Made by a program: the position numbers and the translations under genes | Assembly (NCBI GenBank): GCA_016928605.1 | Contig: JAFGKN010000689.1 | Location: 1-8,843 of the forward strand | Direction: 5' to 3' | Origin: Planctomycetota bacterium | Lineage (GTDB): Bacteria > Planctomycetota > UBA8108 | DNA length: 8,843 nucleotides | Notes under the pieces: generated by a model | The model's input: the letters and a program-made list of their open reading frames with translations, nothing else | Database searches by the model: none | What the model was told of the DNA's origin: nothing | Shown here: piece by piece, positions 6,153 to 8,843 of the stretch | Position numbering within the stretch: the stretch's first letter is position 1 | How the letters are laid out: each line of letters begins with the position of its first letter

Positions 6153-7205
6153 ATGCGATGGTCTGAGCCCTCGGAGAGCCGGGGCATCTTCTTCGAGTCC
6201 TACTCGGGCCCGCAGTCCGGATTCCTCTCGTTCTCGCTCCCGGCGATGGGGACCGAGAGCCGTTTTCTCCTGAGGGCCGATGACTCCAGGGGGCTGAGGA
6301 AGACCGTGCAGGAGGTCTTCGACCTCGTGCACGGGCTCGAGCAGAAGCTCTCCAAGTTCCTCCCCGAGAGCGAGGTCTCCCTCGTGAACCGGCTGGCGGC
6401 GGTCCGGCCGGTGGCGGTCGGAGAGGATCTCCTCTTCCTGCTTCGCCGCGCGCGCGAGGCCTGGGAGCTCACGGAGGGCGCGTTCGATCCCACGGTGGGG
6501 GGGCTGCTCGCGGCCTGGGGGCTCGTGGACCTCAGGGGGCGGCTGCCCGCCGATGAGGAGATCGAGGCTCTCCTGCGCGCGCGGGGCATGGACCGCGTGA
6601 TCGTGGACGACGAGCGGCGAGAGGTCCGTTTCGACGGGCCCGGCGTCTCCGTCGACCTCGGAGGCATCGCCAAGGGCTACGCGGCCGATCGGGCCGCCGA
6701 GCGGCTGCGCCGGGCCGGCATCGAGGCCGGCGCCGTGATTGCCGGAAGGTCGACGCTCCTGTGCTGGGGCGCTCCGCCGGGCGAGGCCCGGTGGCGGGTC
6801 GGCGTGGTCCACCCGGAGGACCCGGGCGAGTTCCTCTGCACGGTGCTCGCCGAGCCGGGCGCGATCTCATCCTCCGGTGCGTACGAGCGCTTCGTGCGGG
6901 TCGGCGCGAGAGACTGCGGCCATGTGATCGATCCCCGCACGGGCCGGCCGGCGCGCTGCGTGAAAGGCGCCACGGTCTGGACCTCGTCGGCTCTCCTGGG
7001 CGATGTCCTCTCGACGGCGCTCTTCGTGCTCGGAGAGAGAGCCCTCGAGCCCGGCGGATGCGCGGAGCGGCTCGCGAGGGCCTGGGCGGCGGAGGACGAG
7101 CCGGCTCGGGTGTCCGTCCTGCTCATCGAGCCCGACACCCGGGTCTGGGGCGGGCTGCGGATCGAGGAGCGCCACCAGGGGCCCGCGGCCTTCGTCCGGC
7201 AGTGA
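6153..7205 (+). CDS. apbE: FAD:protein FMN transferase, ApbE family
   Basis: ApbE cleaves FAD and attaches FMN through a phosphoester to Ser/Thr of partner proteins, for example Rnf/Nqr subunits and other extracytoplasmic flavoproteins; Mg2+ is required. The 350 residues carry the family landmarks in order: AMGT (31-34), LVNRL (77-81), GAFDPTVGGLL (109-119), DLGGIAKGYAADRAA (168-182), AISSSGAYERF (237-247), GHVIDPRTGRP (256-266), and GDVLSTALFVLG (283-294), with Asp284 and Thr288 as likely metal ligands. The usual Gly-rich strand after the KGY helix reads AGRSTLLCWG (197-206), resembling a GxS-type subgroup with Arg inserted at a small-residue position. No signal peptide or lipobox is seen, although many ApbE proteins are exported. 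The ATG at 6153 has a weak ribosome site, but a stop lies 25 bases upstream in frame and the next ATG (6246) falls inside the conserved MGT. No flavinylation target is evident nearby. Confidence 0.93.
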   Translation: MRWSEPSESRGIFFESYSGPQSGFLSFSLPAMGTESRFLLRADDSRGLRKTVQEVFDLVHGLEQKLSKFLPESEVSLVNRLAAVRPVAVGEDLLFLLRRAREAWELTEGAFDPTVGGLLAAWGLVDLRGRLPADEEIEALLRARGMDRVIVDDERREVRFDGPGVSVDLGGIAKGYAADRAAERLRRAGIEAGAVIAGRSTLLCWGAPPGEARWRVGVVHPEDPGEFLCTVLAEPGAISSSGAYERFVRVGARDCGHVIDPRTGRPARCVKGATVWTSSALLGDVLSTALFVLGERALEPGGCAERLARAWAAEDEPARVSVLLIEPDTRVWGGLRIEERHQGPAAFVRQ

Positions 7206-7218
7206 GGGCGCAGCCCTC
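7204..7218 (+). terminator. Small hairpin overlapping the apbE stop
   Basis: GAGGGC (7204-7209) and GCCCTC (7213-7218) form a 6-bp GC-rich stem with a 3-base loop that overlaps the TGA. No T-run follows. This is weak evidence for termination. Confidence 0.2.
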
Positions 7219-7258
7219 CATTCCCTCGGGTGCTGGCGCGCCCGGATGCCCTCGGCCT

Positions 7259-7283
7259 TCATCCTGCCTCGACGGCGGGATGA
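7259..7283 (+). terminator. Strong hairpin between apbE and the oxidoreductase gene
   Basis: TCATCCTGCC (7259-7268) pairs with GGCGGGATGA (7274-7283) over ten positions with a single G-T wobble and a 5-base loop. It is the strongest stem in the 261-base gap and sits directly before the predicted promoter. No proper T-run follows, only a mixed AATTCTGTCT, so it could be a non-canonical terminator, a transcript-end stabiliser or a protein site. Confidence 0.4.
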
Positions 7284-7294
7284 CCGAATTCTGT

Positions 7295-7324
7295 CTGGCA
7301 CCCGCTCGTCCCGATGCATAAGAT
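7295..7324 (+). promoter_or_regulatory. Possible promoter for the oxidoreductase gene
   Basis: CTGGCA (7295-7300), an 18-base spacer and TAAGAT (7319-7324) match the sigma-70-type hexamers at 4 of 6 positions each. It lies just past the hairpin at 7259-7283 and about 140 bases before the ATG. This is consistent with the gene having its own promoter. Confidence 0.33.
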
Positions 7325-7393
7325 AAGGTGCGCATGCATTCCTCCAGGATGTGTGCTGCGCGCCGACGGCGAGGGGGGCGGCCGGTGGGGGTG

Positions 7394-7439
7394 CTGCCTG
7401 CGCCGGCAGATGGTCCTGCCGATGGTATCGAGGTATCGA
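7394..7439 (+). promoter_or_regulatory. Overlapping stems and 8-bp tandem repeat in the oxidoreductase leader
   Basis: CTGCC (7394-7398), GGCAG (7405-7409) and CTGCC (7416-7420) let the middle arm pair with either neighbour; the second stem extends to 6 bp (CGGCAG/CTGCCG). GGTATCGA then occurs twice in direct tandem (7424-7431 and 7432-7439), 28 bases before the ATG. Mutually exclusive short stems and a direct repeat could be an attenuator-like switch or regulator half-sites. The stems are short, so chance is possible. Confidence 0.3.
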
Positions 7440-7466
7440 CCACCTTTAGAGCGAGAAGAAGCCCTC

Positions 7467-8843
7467 ATGAGCGAGATCAACAACAGTGAAGGTTCCGTGA
7501 GCCGCCGGGAGTTCCTGGGCGGCACCGCCCTGACGGCAGCGGGAGCAGCCGTCGGGATCTCCGTCTACTTCCGCGACTGGAGGAAGTTGGGGCCCGACCT
7601 GCCCTCGCTGAGCGCGCGCGAGGAGGACCGCGTCCGCCTCGGCTTCATCGGGGTGGGGAACCGCGGAGGCGCGCTGCTGCGCACCTCGCTCCAGGTGCCC
7701 GGAGCCCTGCCGGTCGCCGTGGCCGACGTCCAGAAGGAGAAGAGGGACAGCTGCGCCAAGGACATCCGCGCGCAGATGGAGACGAAGATCGGCGACCCCG
7801 ACTTCAAGGTCGAAACCTACGACGACTACCGCCGCGTGCTCGACGACAAGGAGGTCGAGGGCGTGGTCATCGCCACGCCGCACTACCTCCACGGCCCCAT
7901 GGCGATCGACGCCATCGAGGCCGGAAAGCACGTCTACTGCGAGAAGGCCCTCGCCTTCACGATCGGCGAGAACCAGGACATCTACCGCCTCGTGAAGGTC
8001 GAGAAGCGGAAGACACCGCAGGGGTACGATCTCGTCTTCCAGGTGGGGCACCAGCGGCACTACTCTCCTCTCTACCAGCGCGTCAAGGACATGGTGGAGT
8101 CGGATCACATCGGCGACATCGCCGCCATCCGCGCGCAGTGGAACCTGAACGACGAGATCAGCCGGCCTCTGGCGGATCCCGAGCTGGAGAAGGTGGTCAA
8201 CTGGCGGCTCTACAGCGACCTCTCCGGCGGCCTCACCACCGAGTACGCCACGCACCAGATCGACGTGGCCAACTGGCTGCTGGGCACCCATCCCGACTCG
8301 GTCTGCGGCTTCGGCGGCGTCGACTTCTACACCGAGGACAACCGCGACACCCACGACAACATCAACCTGATCTTCGACTACACCGTCCCGATCCCGAAGC
8401 GCGACTCGTACGGCCGTGTCGTCAAGGAGAAAGGGGAGACCGTGTACCTCCTCCACGAGGAGGGGCCGCTGAAGGGCCGGCGCAAGACGCGCAAGGTCCG
8501 CTTCATGTACATGTCGAACATGGCGAACGCCCACCTGACGGCCTCGGAGATGGTCCTCGGCCGCTACGGGACGATCGAGGTCGCGCTGGCCGGCGGCGAG
8601 TTCTTCAAGGAGAAGAAGGCGCGGCAGGATCCCCGCCGCATAGCGGAGGGCACGAACCCGGCCCGCGCGCACCAGAAGAGCATCGTGGCCTCGGGCGCCA
8701 CGGTCGACCCGAGCACGGCGAGCCTCACGCGCAAGCAGGGCGATCCCATCTCCGGCGAGGTGGAGGATCGCTACCACTGGACCCGGTACATCGAGCCGAT
8801 CAAGGGACAGTACGACCAGGTCGAGACGCTGCTCGCCATGGAG
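7467..8843 (+). CDS. Tat-exported Gfo/Idh/MocA family oxidoreductase (3' end outside window)
   Basis: This belongs to the NAD(P)-dependent Gfo/Idh/MocA family, which oxidises, reduces or rearranges sugars, inositols and related hydroxyl compounds; the substrate is unknown. The first 459 codons are visible and no stop is reached. Residues 12-30 form a twin-arginine signal, SRREFLGG followed by a small hydrophobic segment, implying folded export to the periplasm. The Rossmann motif is LGFIGVGNRGG (58-68), and VVIATPHYLHGP (133-144) follows. The dinucleotide-proximal signature is CEKAL (158-162) rather than the common EKP, with Lys160 kept. TTEYATHQIDVANWLLG (257-273) supplies the likely catalytic His263 and Asp266. 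A charged insertion at about 308-348 separates strands of the C-terminal domain. The ATG at 7467 has a modest AGAAG ribosome site, and the Tat signal fixes the start. Such proteins are abundant in planctomycetes and relatives. It is probably transcribed separately from apbE. Confidence 0.93.
   Translation, partial: MSEINNSEGSVSRREFLGGTALTAAGAAVGISVYFRDWRKLGPDLPSLSAREEDRVRLGFIGVGNRGGALLRTSLQVPGALPVAVADVQKEKRDSCAKDIRAQMETKIGDPDFKVETYDDYRRVLDDKEVEGVVIATPHYLHGPMAIDAIEAGKHVYCEKALAFTIGENQDIYRLVKVEKRKTPQGYDLVFQVGHQRHYSPLYQRVKDMVESDHIGDIAAIRAQWNLNDEISRPLADPELEKVVNWRLYSDLSGGLTTEYATHQIDVANWLLGTHPDSVCGFGGVDFYTEDNRDTHDNINLIFDYTVPIPKRDSYGRVVKEKGETVYLLHEEGPLKGRRKTRKVRFMYMSNMANAHLTASEMVLGRYGTIEVALAGGEFFKEKKARQDPRRIAEGTNPARAHQKSIVASGATVDPSTASLTRKQGDPISGEVEDRYHWTRYIEPIKGQYDQVETLLAME

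Noticed and set aside
6056..6166. A 36-codon plus-strand frame between the DoxX-like gene and apbE, overlapping the apbE start
   Set aside because: It has no ribosome site and an Arg-rich sequence with no features, so it is likely chance.
7296..7318. TGGCAC followed by TGCAT as a sigma-54 promoter
   Set aside because: The spacing between the GG and GC elements is wrong for a -24/-12 promoter.
7446..8777. A 443-codon minus-strand frame opposite the oxidoreductase
   Set aside because: It covers a gene with clear Tat, Rossmann and catalytic motifs and shows the biased composition of an antisense shadow.

Overview
The window is GC-rich bacterial DNA, densely coded, with no mobile element, CRISPR array, rRNA or tRNA that I can see. 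A periplasmic solute-binding domain, Tat-type export and a cobalamin/Fe-S queuosine enzyme suggest a diderm, respiring bacterium. The Tat-exported Gfo/Idh/MocA protein and the small DoxX-like membrane protein are of a kind common in planctomycete-like and uncultured GC-rich phyla. I cannot place the organism from sequence alone.

Layout: two gene sets diverge from a roughly 620-base non-coding region (4918-5538). On the minus strand, reading from 4917 down to 1, are an unrecognised 164-residue coiled-coil protein, a TctC-TctB fusion (binding protein joined to the small membrane subunit), the large permease TctA, acylphosphatase (AcyP), and, after a 125-base gap, epoxyqueuosine reductase (QueG, running off the left edge). 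The first four are packed with gaps of 11 and 1 bases and a 4-base ATGA overlap, so they look like one operon. On the plus strand, from 5539 to the right edge, are a DoxX-like four-helix membrane protein, ApbE (FAD:protein FMN transferase), and a Tat-signal Gfo/Idh/MocA oxidoreductase that is cut by the window end and probably has its own promoter.

How they fit: the minus-strand set encodes a complete tripartite tricarboxylate transporter (TTT) reduced to two polypeptides. The TctB part appears to have lost its first membrane helix, with the TctC domain taking its place. The head gene of this operon has no family I recognise, and it is the best candidate for something undescribed. AcyP and QueG are housekeeping proteins that may simply share the transcript. 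The plus-strand set consists of redox or cell-envelope proteins; ApbE would attach FMN to a partner not encoded here. The intergenic regions hold several inverted repeats and promoter-like sites, each marked as tentative.
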